NCBI GenBank assembly: GCA_032158295.1
Contig: CM063244.1
Location: 28,823,848 to 28,887,847 of the forward strand
Direction: 5' to 3'
DNA: 64,000 nucleotides
From: Pycnopodia helianthoides
Lineage: Eukaryota > Echinodermata > Asteroidea > Forcipulatida > Asteriidae
Positions 10,527-21,723 of this stretch are shown here, one piece after another (position 1 is the stretch's first letter; each line of letters opens with the position of its first letter). Made by a program: the position numbers and the translations under genes. Under the pieces are notes generated by a model. That model was not told where the DNA came from. It did not search any database and saw only the letters and a program-made list of their open reading frames with translations.

Positions 10527-12340
10527 CACTCTAAAAACTCCCTGGTCAAATTTGACCCGGAATCCGGGTTCAATATGACATGACCAAATCTGGGTCAAAG
10601 TAACCCGGAAAGCCGGGTCAAAAATTTTGACCCGGAACCTGGGTCATTTTTACTGACCTGGGTTCCGGGTCACTGTTTCATGTTGACCCGGAAGCCGGGT
10701 CAATACAAATGACCCGGGTCCCGGGTCAAAATTTTTTGACCCGGAATCCGGGTTCAATATGACATGACCAAATCCTGGTCAAAATTTTTTGACCCGGAAT
10801 CCGGGTTCAATATGACATGACCAAATCCGGGTCAAAGTGACCCGGAAAGCCGGGTCAAAATTGTTAACCCAGAACCATCGTCATTTGAACTGACCCGGCA
10901 TTCCGGTAATTTTGAGCCATGTCAGATGAGATAAGCATGCATTCCATGTATTGAGAAGTCTTACCTATGGCAACCTGTACAACACTCATTATGGTTACAA
11001 CAATATATGGTGACATCCTGAACTCCACCACATTGCATTTCCACTGTGTAAAGTTTCAAAATGTATTTGCCATAGAGGAGCGCTTCTGTTTATAAGGAAC
11101 ACATGCTTACCTTTTTCTGTGCAGCCTTCAACGCAAAAGAATTCAAAGAAAACTGTTAAATGAAGAAAACAATTAACAGGTGGTTATCATACTCTCAACT
11201 AAATGTATTATTTTATTTGGCACTTGGAAGAAGCAATCATACAAGTATAACAATTGTTTAAAAAAATACATTTTCATTTTAAAACACAGTTTGATAACAA
11301 AAGTTTTAAAAAAACATGAAGAAAATAACCACATCGGAAACCCTCCCCCTTCCCAAAAAAAGGACCCCCACAGACTTTTATGTTTTTTACAAAAGAACAA
11401 CATTTCAGAAATTGTTATAGTTTCTAAGGATACCTGATAACATAGCTTTATGTACAGGTAGTTTGTTTATTTAAACCCAAAGCTGTGCAGTAGTTGGCTA
11501 TAATTAGTACAACCTTTGTTTTGTTTTAGCTTGAATTATAAACACTTATTTGCTTATTGTTCAGAAGCAGTTAATGATTTACCCATACCCTGACCGTTCA
11601 GTTTTACTCTTCCCTTCCCCAAGTTGCTATGCCACCTTCTGAACGAAATTCCCAAGACATAAACAAGATTAAAACACATATAGATCAACTTATTTGAGTA
11701 AAGAGTCAAGAGTGACTGCTTGCTTTTCATGGATTAAAAATACCTGTTCTGGGCTTATTACCCAACAACACTTCTCGGCAGAACATTGATTGTGCTCTGT
11801 ATACACAGTGCACAACTTCAGACTTATTTTTGTATTCCATATTCTTTTCCATTAGGCCCCTACTATTTATTTTTTCAACCCCAAATTGTGTACAGTTTAC
11901 AGTCTTTAAACATAGACAACAGAACCAACATAATGTTAGTAGTTATATCCAAGTACCACACTCACTCGGATTCCTATCGATTGGCGAGCAAGAGAATTTA
12001 TTGTACACCAAACAACAAGTTAAAAATGGGTGAATGCTGGATGTACAAAGCGATCCTAACTCAGGCAATGCAAGACAGCCATCGCAAGGTAGCCATGATG
12101 AAGTACATGTATGTATTACTTTAGTAATACTGTACATGTCGTACAAAACGTAACTCGTGAAATGGGACCACAAACACACAAAATGGCGCAGTTCGAAGCA
12201 ATAGTTGCTCCATCACGTGTCTTTTTTATCCAATCAGAACATGGCATGATGTCATGAACCCAAATTTTAACCCGGAAAAGGGTAAAAAAAATTTGACCCG
12301 GAGGAATGGTCAAAATTTTGACCCCGGAGTTTTAAGAGTG
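10527..12340. mobile_element. 1.8-kb TIR element with TA target duplication, in an NLR pseudogene intron
   Basis: The ends are CACTCTAAAAACTCC (10527) and, inverted, CACTCTTAAAACTCCGGGG (from 12340), each flanked by TA (10525-10526, 12341-12342). The inverted similarity continues into GGTCAAAATTTTGACC-type sequence. The left 380 bp are packed with short palindromes around ACCCGGAATCCGGGT. In the intact NLR intron the matching site reads TTTTCACCTCTAAAGTG (about 43131-43147), an empty site. TA duplication suggests Tc1/mariner-type mobilisation. The interior shows no transposase. The open frames at 11173-12313 overlap on both strands and look random. Confidence 0.8.
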
Positions 12341-12369
12341 TAAAGTTCAAATAGGAAATAGGGGGAACA

Positions 12370-12754
12370 TTAAAGGCAAAGTGTACCTTTGGTTTTTGGA
12401 ACTGTTCGATTGTTTTAATCCCATATATATACAATAAAACTGGCCAGTGGAAATCTCATTTTAAAAGGGGGTAGCGTTTTTTGAGATATTGCTGAAAATC
12501 TGGAGCGGTTAATGTGCACCCAGGAAGAATAACCCGTAAGTGGAATACACAATCTGCGAAACGTTTCATGCATGAAATGTTTCTCAGATTGAAATTAATT
12601 TGAATCTCTTTCTCTAAAACCACATTCCTTTAGAAGGGAATCTTTTTTCAGAATGGTATACATTATCAACAGCTGCAGTGCTTCTTACTATTAAAGTAAG
12701 TTTTAATAGTCATTCATTTTGGGAGTAGTTACCAAAGGTATACCCTGCCTTTAA
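12370..12754. mobile_element. MITE with 23-bp inverted ends and TTAA duplication
   Basis: The left end, TTAAAGGCAAAGTGTACCTT, matches the inverted right end, TTAAAGGCAGGGTATACCTT, with three mismatches, and both continue TGG. TTAA is at 12370-12373 and 12751-12754. Other family members are at 34443 (truncated) and 59559-59917. There is no coding capacity. Probable piggyBac or Kolobok-type non-autonomous element. Confidence 0.85.
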
Positions 12755-12979
12755 ATTGCGGTCCAATGGAAGAAATGACCCTACAGTATTATAATTTTGT
12801 GTGTGAATTGCAGTTTGCCGATATACATGTACTATGGATGTATGAGCTACGGTGTTCTAAAACAGACTATGAGTTTTAATAAATCTCTTCCACACTAAAA
12901 ATTATTATCACGGTAAGTCAACATATATTACTAAAGTTGACTGAGATAAATGTTCATGTTATCATGACACTCACTGAGC

Positions 12980-13165
12980 ACCATAGTTTGCATACTTTAA
13001 AACTGTTTTCAAGTTTTCAAAAGTAGTTCCAAAAGTAGCCAATGATGACACTACTGTGATCCCAAGATGACAAGTTTTGTACTTCAGCCTGTGATTGGTA
13101 ATACACATGATTTGATTGCTGGCTATAGTTAGGTCTTGCTGAAGATCAGGTTCAATAAATATCTG
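12980..13165 (-). pseudogene. Decayed NLR linker exon (IEPDLQQD type)
   Basis: After a CTTTTACCAG acceptor-like site, the minus strand reads ATT GAA CCT GAT CTT CAG CAA GAC (IEPDLQQD), as in the NLR-1 exon at 44857-45036. It stays similar for about 150 bp, but indels break the frame, and the donor corresponding to ACAG|GTATTT reads ACAGTTTTAAA, so the GT is lost. With the remnant at 9262-10337 this keeps the exon order of NLR-1, showing that a whole NLR gene was once here. Confidence 0.7.
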
Positions 13166-13489
13166 GTAAAAGACACAATGGGTCGGACATAATGTTTTGG
13201 CAGACACAATGGCTCGGACATAATGGTTCAAAATTCTCGTAGGATGCATAATGGTCCATGTCCGACATAATAGTGCGTAACACACGTACAAAAATAATAT
13301 CTAGTGTTACCGCTCAAAGACAAGTTGATGCTAGTGTTGATGCAGAGGTAACTTAAAGATCTACTTCAACGGCACTAAGATAATTTAAACTTTGGCGAAA
13401 TCCAATCAATTTGTGTTTCATGATTACGTATATATCAAGGAAAATACTTAGCGGTAGTTGCGTAATTAAAAAAAAAGGTCATTTAGGCC

Positions 13490-13660
13490 AGCGTTCAGCA
13501 GCTCCTCATACCAAGTTTTTGGAAACAGCCTGTCACGTGATGAAAATATACCATAGACTCTGATGACGTACATGAATGGAGACGGCTTGTTTACCCCCCG
13601 CGCAGCGAAGTGTGTTTATTGTACGCGTCTATAGCTATTCACACAGTAAACGATGACAAA
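13490..13660 (+). promoter_or_regulatory. Probable promoter and 5' leader of the P2X7-tail-like gene
   Basis: The 170 bp before the ATG at 13661 are richer in CpG than the surroundings and contain GTCACGTGAT (13532-13541), an E-box palindrome close to the CLEAR/USF type, and TGACGTACA near 13563. No TATA box is placed convincingly. The role is inferred from position and motifs only. Confidence 0.35.
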
Positions 13661-13920
13661 ATGTCAGACATTAGCGGATCGTGGGAGGAACACAGTGTGG
13701 ACGAAGAAGAATTAGGAAATACAGATGATAGTATTGATAGTGAGGATAGCTCTGACGGTGGAGGGAGCTCTTCCGAAGACGAAGAGGGCGTTGATGAAGC
13801 TGGGGGAGTGCTTGACGAGGAAGTGCGAGGTGCCAAACCATACAGGTTTGAGCCACTGGCTGCCGATGATCGTGAACGTGCGAATCCTGATGCAGGAGGT
13901 CGACTAAACAATACTGAATG
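13661..13920 (+). CDS. First exon of a P2X7 C-terminal-like protein (acidic N-terminus)
   Basis: The exon encodes MSDISGSWEEHS, then a Ser/Asp/Glu-rich stretch (about residues 10-60), then PYRFEPLA (about residues 64-71) and RLNNTEW at its end, where GAATG|GTGAGT is a strong donor (phase 2). PYRFEP after an acidic stretch, followed by RLxNTxW and then a Cys cluster, is characteristic of invertebrate proteins that carry the cytoplasmic ballast domain of P2X7 without the channel; this comes from memory of the family. I chose 13661 over the in-frame ATG at 13610 because the sequence between them looks like leader. The second recognised exon is at 15172. Confidence 0.65.
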
Positions 13921-13924
13921 GTGA

Positions 13925-15171
13925 GTCCCACAGGTTTTTTGAAGAACAAACAATGCTATGTTTACTGTTGTTTATCGTCATGAAGTACTTATTTATCTAT
14001 GCGGCATATGAGGCCGCTATAATGGATAGAAATAGCAGCAGAAAGTTGATTTTTTTTTTTCTCACGAAATGGTTGCTGTTGTCCAATATGGTTCATGTTT
14101 TCATGATACATTGAATTGATGTCACTCACTCAAAAATTGTTCCCATTGGGTTAGTGCAGGTATCCTTATTGGAGAACTGGGTTCCATGGAGAAAGGAAAA
14201 TAAATGAATGTTGTTTTATTTGTTTCTGTAATTCCTCGTTTATCCATTAATTTTTTCACAATACAATCATCAAATCTCAGTGTGTCGGAGATAACATTTA
14301 TTTTCAGTACCGAACTGATCCTGACAAGCCGTATTTTCTGTCGGTGTCACTGTTCTACCGCATTTATTTTTTTTATTTCTTTTAGCAAATGATTGAGGTA
14401 GGTCCTAGCCTAATTGGATTAGTTTTTATGTCCAGCTCATTTGCTTATTTTTTAATTGAACTGTAAAATGTAAGGAGCAAACCCTCCCCCCCAAAAATTA
14501 TTACGCCTCATACCTGACCCTGAGTATAATTGACTGTTGGATTAGATTTATACAACTCAGAAAAATGAATAACCGTAAAACCTGTACACGATTTTTTCTA
14601 AACACTTTGATCTGTCACAATTGTTGAGTATGTTACAGCTTATGACTTCTTTAAAGAACCCAAAAGTGTGTGTGTGAGTTTGTAGTGACATTCAAACCGA
14701 GGACTTACAACAAAAGGGACAATAGGTCCACGCTTGTTATCACAAAGGAAAACAATGGGGTCCACGTTTGTCAGGACAAAGAGTTGAACAAAGGAGGGTC
14801 CACGATTGGAGCTCATGACACACTTGAGTGTCTGTGTGTGTGTGTGTGTGAGCTTACACATGCCAACTTACGGAGCAATGCTACCCCATAAGGTTTTCTT
14901 TGTTCTGGTGGTGACCCAAATAGGATTTCTTCAGAAAAAGGAATATTAGAACAACAATGAAAGTAACCCTGTAACTGCCATATGTAAGGGGTGTGTGTGT
15001 GTGTGTGGGGGGGGGGGTTCTCCTACAAGTTGTTCGACTGGACAAATCAGAAGAGTATATTTCCACCCTTACTTGACATGATTTCTTAAAAATGGGAAAA
15101 CTGTGTTTTTAAACAAAAATTGATATCAAATGTTTACTTAGTTTGATTTCCTTCTACTACTTTGTTTGCAG
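13925..15171 (+). other. Intron region where the Cys-rich exon is expected but not seen
   Basis: The family normally has a Cys-rich zinc-binding segment between NTEW and the AYRQ block. I find no CxCGxC or CCRE-like open stretch here. A weak candidate after ATTTTCAG (about 14306) reads through FCRCHC in one frame but runs into a stop. The interval contains a GT-flanked dispersed repeat (14640-14870) and a GT/G-rich tract (14992-15017). Splicing 13920 directly to 15172 would create TGA at the joint, so either an exon is missing or the gene is broken. Confidence 0.5.
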
Positions 15172-15418
15172 AAGAAATCGCCATGTTGCCTACAGGCAAG
15201 TTGTCAGATGGTGTACGGGCTACCTCGGAAGGTTCAACAGAGTGCCACTTCCTTCATGTATCATGGACGCCATCCGAAGGACATATCCCAACCCCAATGG
15301 ACAATATAAAGGGTTTACCCGCCACTTGACTAATAGTAACTTAAAAAACCCTAAAATTTATTGCCAATCATATTGTAAGAATTCCTCTTCTCACTCGAAT
15401 TTAGTGTGGTATTTTTAG
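15172..15418 (+). CDS. Last exon of the P2X7 C-terminal-like protein
   Basis: After TTTGTTTGCAG the exon reads RNRHVAYRQVVRWC, then YLGRFNRVPLPSC, IRRTYPNPNGQYKGF and a short tail to the stop at 15416-15418. Human P2X7 has the same layout near its C-terminus (AYR..W.., LPSCC..IRKEFP..GQYSGF). In P2X7 this part belongs to the cytoplasmic ballast that binds zinc and guanine nucleotide. In stand-alone invertebrate proteins its role is unknown. The last 25 or so residues after GFTRHL look unconstrained. Confidence 0.7.
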
Positions 15419-15687
15419 CCCCTATAGTTGATAAAATGTTTGTAAATGAGACTCAAAAAATAGATGTACAAATTATTTGTCAAACATAAAGCTCATGCTG
15501 TTGTGTCTCTCACTGGAAAATAGTGAAATGCATTCAACTTACATGTACATAGTTACAAACATGGAAGTTATACAGCAAAGAGGCTTCAAAAGGGGAACTT
15601 TTTGAGAACCACAATCTTTGATAAAAATCTGTTAATATTTGGCTCACTGAGATGGGATGTGTGTCATTACAAGAACAATGTCTATAA

Positions 15688-15897
15688 TCAGGTGAGGTTT
15701 GCGCTGACACCAAAGGTAAAATCTCTTTTGAGTAGTGGTGGTTCTGAAAAGAAACAGTGGTTTCACAATTTGATTTTTTGATCAGTATGCCCTGATCCTC
15801 TTCAAGAAGTTGTCAAACCACCTGTTCTTTTTAAAACCACCACTACTCACAACGAGATTTTATACATGGCATCACTGCAAACCTGATCCCACCATGC
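15688..15897. mobile_element. Foldback element with about 70-bp arms
   Basis: The left arm (from ATCAGGTGAGGTTTGC, through GAGTAGTGGTGGTT to CAGTGGTTT near 15762) is the imperfect reverse complement of the right arm (AAACCACCTGTTC near 15823, through AACCACCACTACTCAC to GCAAACCTGAT near 15895). A spacer of about 60 bp separates them. No target duplication was identified. Confidence 0.7.
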
Positions 15898-16197
15898 AAA
15901 GTTTCAAATCATACTATGATCAAAACATGTTCTGCTAATCTAGTAGTGGTTCATGGTTTTCAGGAAGGTTTTCAGAATTGAGGATACAAACATGGTGGGA
16001 TTGGTGGCCTCCATTTACTCTAAATTTTCTGTTACAATCATTTTTAGATGATCCATGAGTAAATGACAATAAACACTTTTAATAATATACACATATCAGT
16101 CTTTAGTCTTTATGAGTGTTATTTTATTTCAAGAAAAATAGAATAAAACAACAATTGTTTTTGCAAAGTCAACTACCCCTCTTCAAGTGAAGTAAAT

Positions 16198-16650
16198 AAA
16201 TAGAAAGCAGCTTAATTAATAAATTAAAGGGACACGTTGCCATTAAAAGAAAATGTAACTATGAGTTCCTTACCCTTCTTGCATATACTATATGGTAATG
16301 TAAATGACCACCTTATGTACAAAAAGCAATATTTTTGGAGTTAAGAGTACAGTGTACATGTAATACTTAATGTCAAGAAAAGTTGTATTACCAAAGTTGA
16401 CCTCTCTGTCTAGTTTCAATTTTCATTGAGTAATTAAATAGAAAACAGCTAAATTAAAAGGGAATGTTGGAAATTCCATGCGATCCTTACTCTTCTTGCC
16501 TACAGACATTCTAAAAGACCTCCTTATCAAAATGTTCAGCTCAATGTAGACTTTTAAGAAAATGTAAACAAACATTTCAAATTACAGTCAAAGCTTAGAA
16601 AGACAGGTTGTCTGGCAAATTGTCAAAAAGAAGTGTAATTGTTTTGTGTT
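16198..16650. repeat. Diverged direct repeat of about 230 bp
   Basis: Both halves contain TAAATAGAAA(G/A)CAGCT, AATTAAA.GGGA, a CTTAC.CTTCTTGC phrase and GACC.CCTTAT in the same order (about 16198-16420 and 16430-16650). Otherwise 15420-17280 holds only AT-rich non-coding sequence and a C/A homopolymer pair near 16726-16743. Confidence 0.5.
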
Positions 16651-17286
16651 TGCCCTGGATTGAAAACACATTACACATGAAATATGCAAACCCCAATACA
16701 TGTACTCCAACTCCTCTTTTTCTCCCCCCCCCCAAAAAAAAAACCCTCCTTTAGTTCACCATGCAATATGCACAAACTGGGGCTGCTCATTAATCTTATG
16801 TAGCAAACAAGTTTGTGGTTGATCCCCCTTCTAACAAATAATAATAACAGTAACAAATAAGTACGGTATACATGTGTACATGTACTCAATAAAACCCTAC
16901 ATTTAAATTACCAGATGTGGTTGTGGTCAAATAAAAGCTACATGGGCATTAAAACAACTCTTCTCATAAGATAATAAATGGTGTACAAAAAATATGTACA
17001 ATACATGTATAATCAATAAAGAAAAAAATCCCCAATGGCTTGATGAATTAATCATATTTTACCATCAGAAATAATCCTCTGCATTAACAATAAGGTGTTT
17101 AAACTATGTCAACAGTATCTCTTTAATACATGTAATAGGAGGACAAAATAAACCTTTCTTTCATTTTAATAATTCTGCTTGAAACAAAATTGCAAACAGA
17201 CATGAATCATGCATCTCAAACCTAGAGGTTTATAAATTTGTTCAAAATCTTGAGGGAAATTGTTAACTTTTAAGATATTCACAAGT

Positions 17287-17453
17287 CAGGCCTGGGATTA
17301 CATGGAGGCCACGGAGGCCATGGCCTTCGTTGCCCTTGTGTTGGCCCTGGTGCCCCTTCAAAAGTCTCCCATAGACTTTAAGATTTTCCAATGGAAGTAC
17401 CCTTTACAAAATGAAAATGGCCTTGCCCTCTCCAAGATGAAATTCCAGGCCTG
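17287..17453. mobile_element. 167-bp TIR element with perfect 6-bp target duplication
   Basis: The ends are CAGGCCTGGGATT (left) and AATTCCAGGCCTG (right), so the inverted ends match at all but one or two positions. ACAAGT lies immediately on each side (17281-17286 and 17454-17459). The interior has GGAGGCCACGGAGGCCATGG and related runs. A diverged internal match to CCTTGGTGCCCCTT-type runs occurs near 26640-26720. A CAG start recalls hAT ends, but hAT duplications are 8 bp. Confidence 0.85.
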
Positions 17454-18340
17454 ACAAGTGTATGATTATGCAAAGTAAAGTTAATTATTATTCCGATACT
17501 GCACATTTTGATGTGTAATGAAATAAAAATAACCCTATATCCAACTCGGGGTCCAGGCATTTTGAAGCTGACCCCCACCCCCCGCGGTTGAATATTTCTC
17601 CCCTAAACATAATTAAGGTTGTTTCTGCAACAAGCCAGTAAACTGTTTCATTACCTCCTCTGATGTGATTGAACATTCCATCACATTAGATGGGAGAAGT
17701 TGTTCACCAGTGGGCTCCTGTCACCATACTTAGCATATATTCAGCAAAAGCTTCTTGCAAAACCTGAACAAAAGATCAAAACAAACATTGTATTTAACCT
17801 CTAAGTCAAATGTCATAATTTGGGCATTGTATTCACACACATGTATGGCTTTGCCCTTTGTAGGCCCAAGTAATTTTTTACCATGGTCCTTCCCCCGGTA
17901 CTCCTCCCCCAGGGATACAATGATGTTGAAAGCAAACTAAACTGGAAAAGCAATGTAAGGTCAATAATGAAGTCTGTAGGTTGTACTTGAAGTTGAAGGG
18001 GAGTCTTGTACACATGTATGTGCACTGGGATAAAAAGGTCAAGGAGGTGAAGTAGAATTGGTAACTAGTTACAAACTTTCCTAAACTTCAAACTCGAATC
18101 ATGCTCACAATCACATCGAGTGAAAAGGAAAATTGTTGATGTGTTGATGGTTGTGGTAGCCCTACTATTGAGTTTGAAATCTCTTGTGAGAAGTGCATGT
18201 TTTGAAATGAAAAGAAACGATGGTAAAATATCAACTACATACTCATAGAACTTAGTTTTAGAACTTAAAAGTTGCTTACCCAGCTCTTCTCTCTTTTCTT
18301 AAATGACATGCCAGACGAGTGTTGGCTGAATCGCTTAGTT

Positions 18341-18675
18341 TCATTTGGCTGTGCCTGTTTTACTCTCTGTTTGAAAAGATGATGGCACTGCAGATGGGGC
18401 TTTCATGGTTGGGATTGAACCTGGCTTAAGCCTGTTATAGCTTTTTAATCCAAAACTGCTCTTTAGTTGCGATGTTGCAACCCGACAGTCGTCCGTAAAA
18501 TGGGCACTGCAAATCATGGTCCATTTTGTCACCGTGAAACCCTTCCGTGTGTTGGTCACGGAACGCACCCATTCCCTTCTCTGGACAGGATCTCTTGGGA
18601 ATCGAAATAAAAACTCACATCTGGGTTCCTATCTGCGTTCCGAGTACATCCACCAACAGAACATGAGTTCGGCAT
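18341..18675 (-). pseudogene. THAP-domain gene, one-base frameshift (short, possibly broken)
   Basis: The minus strand starts MPNSCSVGGC, giving the first two zinc ligands (C5, C10), and continues to VSFY. The frame then shifts by one base near 18599-18606. In the next frame it gives FRFPRDP, EWVRSV, KWTMICSAHF (the C-x2-H ligands and conserved W) and later AVPSSF, in place of the usual AVPTxF. THAP domains are C2CH zinc fingers that bind DNA and often come from P-element-type transposases. The stop follows about 25 residues after the domain, so no further domain is present. The shift may be a real mutation or a sequence error in a T run. Without the shift this would be a complete THAP finger. 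Confidence 0.75.
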
Positions 18676-19739
18676 GGTCAATTCTCACGTCTTAACTTGG
18701 TGAATGTATTCGAATAATGAGATCATCACACATAGTTACCGTGTAAACACACGACACATCGCTACTTCCTGGTTTCCCCTTTCTTACAAGTACGTCATAA
18801 TTCGCTGGTTCACCCACGTATCTTATAGTTGGTTCGTGGTGCGCGTAAATACACGTGCTTCAGTATGGGACATGCATGGTGCCTATGGAGGGAGCCATGG
18901 AAGCGCGCGAGTTTTTAAAAACCCTAAGATCGGATTATTTTTTCCGGTTAAAATTACGAAAAAAATATACGTTTAAAACAATCCAATCTACAAGGTCAGA
19001 ATACTTAATAACATTATGTATAAGATTCAGCAATTTGTTTTATTTCGCAGTTATTGCTGAAGTAGATCTTTAAACCAGTTCAAACTTCAACAGTGAAAAG
19101 CAGACAAACGTGCTTTCAAACGAATGCACCAAAAGATGTTTTAATTGTAAACACCAAACGGAGTCTAGCTTTCCTTTTGTTCAGTCTCAATTGGGGCAAC
19201 AGAGGGAGGGGCGCAAGAGGTTGTGGGTGCAAGGTTCTGGGCTTCCCAAGCCTTCTGAGTATCCCAATTGGCGCCTGAGGAGCTGCATTGATCATACAAA
19301 ACGACAATCATTTTAAATAGCTTGGGGCAGAGTTTCTTTTATTAACTCTCTTGTCGTTCACACTTTAGTGCTTTCCATAAACATATTGAATGACTGTGAA
19401 AATGTTAGTATTGACATTTAAATTTCGACTGTTGAACAGAGTTGTATGTCAAGATGCAATCATGCAAGGAATATATATACAGTGTACTGGTAAACTCTGT
19501 ACAACCAAAATAACTTGGTACCAATTCACCTGACGTCATCACAATGATAAATCTTGGTTGCACCATTTTGGGATTCAGATTAACACTGTTATGTAAAATC
19601 CCTCCCCTGTCTAGTTACACCACTGGGAATCTTAACTCTGTTATCATTTACACCTTCTGAATGATTATGACCATAAAATTTGAATGACTAAGGAAAATAT
19701 TACTTGGTTTTTGCTCTTACACCGTTGTGTATTAGGCAC

Positions 19740-19885
19740 TGTATAAACTCAGAAATCTGTGGAAAAAATCCACAGGCATATCATTTGGGTTAGATTTGAA
19801 CCCACGACCTTTGCCTTGCTGGAGAAGATGTCTTACCACTAGATCACCGAGCTGGTCTGTTGGCTAGAGGCAGTTTGAATCCCTT
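19740..19885 (-). mobile_element. tRNA-derived SINE head
   Basis: The reverse complement has an A-box-like GGTGATCTAGTGGTAAGAC and a B-box GGGTTCAAATCTAACCC at tRNA-like spacing, followed by a GGATTTTTTCCACAG tail region. It is not a functional tRNA because the arms do not pair fully. A second, interrupted copy is at 24400-24700. Confidence 0.65.
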
Positions 19886-21723
19886 TTTTTTTTACAGAAC
19901 TCGGGAAAGAACTGAGTATGCAATATTTATAGGTTTAAAATTTTGACTGTCAGGAGCATCAAGGGTTACGATTATTGCACCCACAATACTCTTGGCTCTT
20001 CTTGGTCACGTCCAGTCTGGTGTGTTATGACTGTTGTGACACACTGAACCATTTAACTGATGAAGGTTTAGGGCCAATATACTGGGGGAGTGCAGAGTAT
20101 TTGACTGGTCTTTTAACAGGTTTTTGATTGTGTTAAAGTTTGTCATTGATATCATGGGAGTGGGCTTACTTCTGAACATTCATGCGGTTTGTGACTAGAC
20201 TTGACTTGTGCAAAAATGACTTGGTTACAACACTAAACTGTGTTAATCAATTTAGTGGTGGGGACTCAAAAAGAAGTTCACTACACAGATATAATGTATA
20301 AAAGAGACAGGCCTGATATTAAAACAATTTAGGAAACTGCCCTGGTGGTAATAAATTGTTTGTGTGCTTTGTATGAGACTTGCAACAAATGTTCATATCA
20401 CCGAGTCCAAGAAGATCACTCAAAACAATTCAAAATTCTGGGGGGGGGGGATGGTTGGCGAAAAGGTTCTGGGCTCTGCCCTTCCCCCTGACACCCACGT
20501 ATTTTTGCCGACACAATATACCGAGGACTTCTCCATGTCCTCCCATTGCTTGGACTTTTTTTGTGATGCCCCAATTGCTCTGTGCACAGAAGCAGACAGA
20601 GAATGTCCTCGCTCTGTCAAATCTGCCAAACACCCGGATTGTCTGATGCTCTTGGCTTTTGGTGTGTTGCAGTAAATTCTCACATTCAGACAGAGCCCCC
20701 CCCCCCCCATAAACAAATTTAATTAATAAATTTAAAAAAATGTTAGAATTGAGTGTTACTTACCACTACCAGCCAAAGACCTGATGATGCTAAAATTGTG
20801 CAGACTGCAGGGGTAACTTAAACATCGTGAACCTTCACACGTGAAAGCTGAAACATGGTAGAAAAGTTGAACTTGTTCCGGTTTCACTGTTTCAAATATC
20901 AGAAAAAGAGAAAGGCCTTATATTTGGATTATTTAGGAAACTGCCCTGGTGGTAATAGTCATCGTTAGATAGGAAAGAAATCAACCAAGATTTATCCTCC
21001 AACCAAGCTAGGAACTAACATGGCCCAGATGTGGCTTGTAAGCTTAATTTTTAGGGAGTGGTATCTATTGTGATTCATAATTCCATGTTTCCCCAGGGGC
21101 TGCATGAACCATGTGATTCAAAACCACCAATCATTTTCAATAGCTTGGACAGAACTTTCCATTCCATTCATTTCATTTATTAACTCTTTTCTCATTCTTT
21201 GTCTGTACTTTGTATAGCATTTGAATGACGATGAAAATGTTTGTATTTGACCTTTGACTGTTGAACAGAGCTGAATGCCAAGGTGCAGTCATGCAAGGAA
21301 TCTGTTGACACTATAAATGCCAGTATGATGAGACTCCTACTGGTCTTTTGTACAACCCAATAACTGGATATAGGTTTTCATTTTGCAACATTACCAACGA
21401 CACTAAAAAAATAACTGACTGATGCAATTTGGATCCTTGCTGAAGAAAACAAATCACTTTTGATTTATAGTGATATTTAAAATATGGATGATAGTCCCGG
21501 GATTTACTCGGTGACTAAAAGGGAGTTATGATCACACCTAAGTGCCCTTTTTGTTGTCATCATTTCTTGTTTAGCTCCAAAGTTCAACAAAATATATTTG
21601 TTAAATACAACAGAAAAACTCTCTATGTTGGACTGTGTTAGATAAACTTTTGAGAAATTCTTGCAAAGTTTAAGTAGTGTAAAATATAGACATCTTGAAT
21701 TTAAGGGGGGGGGGGCAGAGAAT

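Noticed and set aside
11173..12313. Overlapping short open frames inside the TA-flanked element as a transposase
   Set aside because: They overlap on both strands, are short, and show no DDE-type motif.
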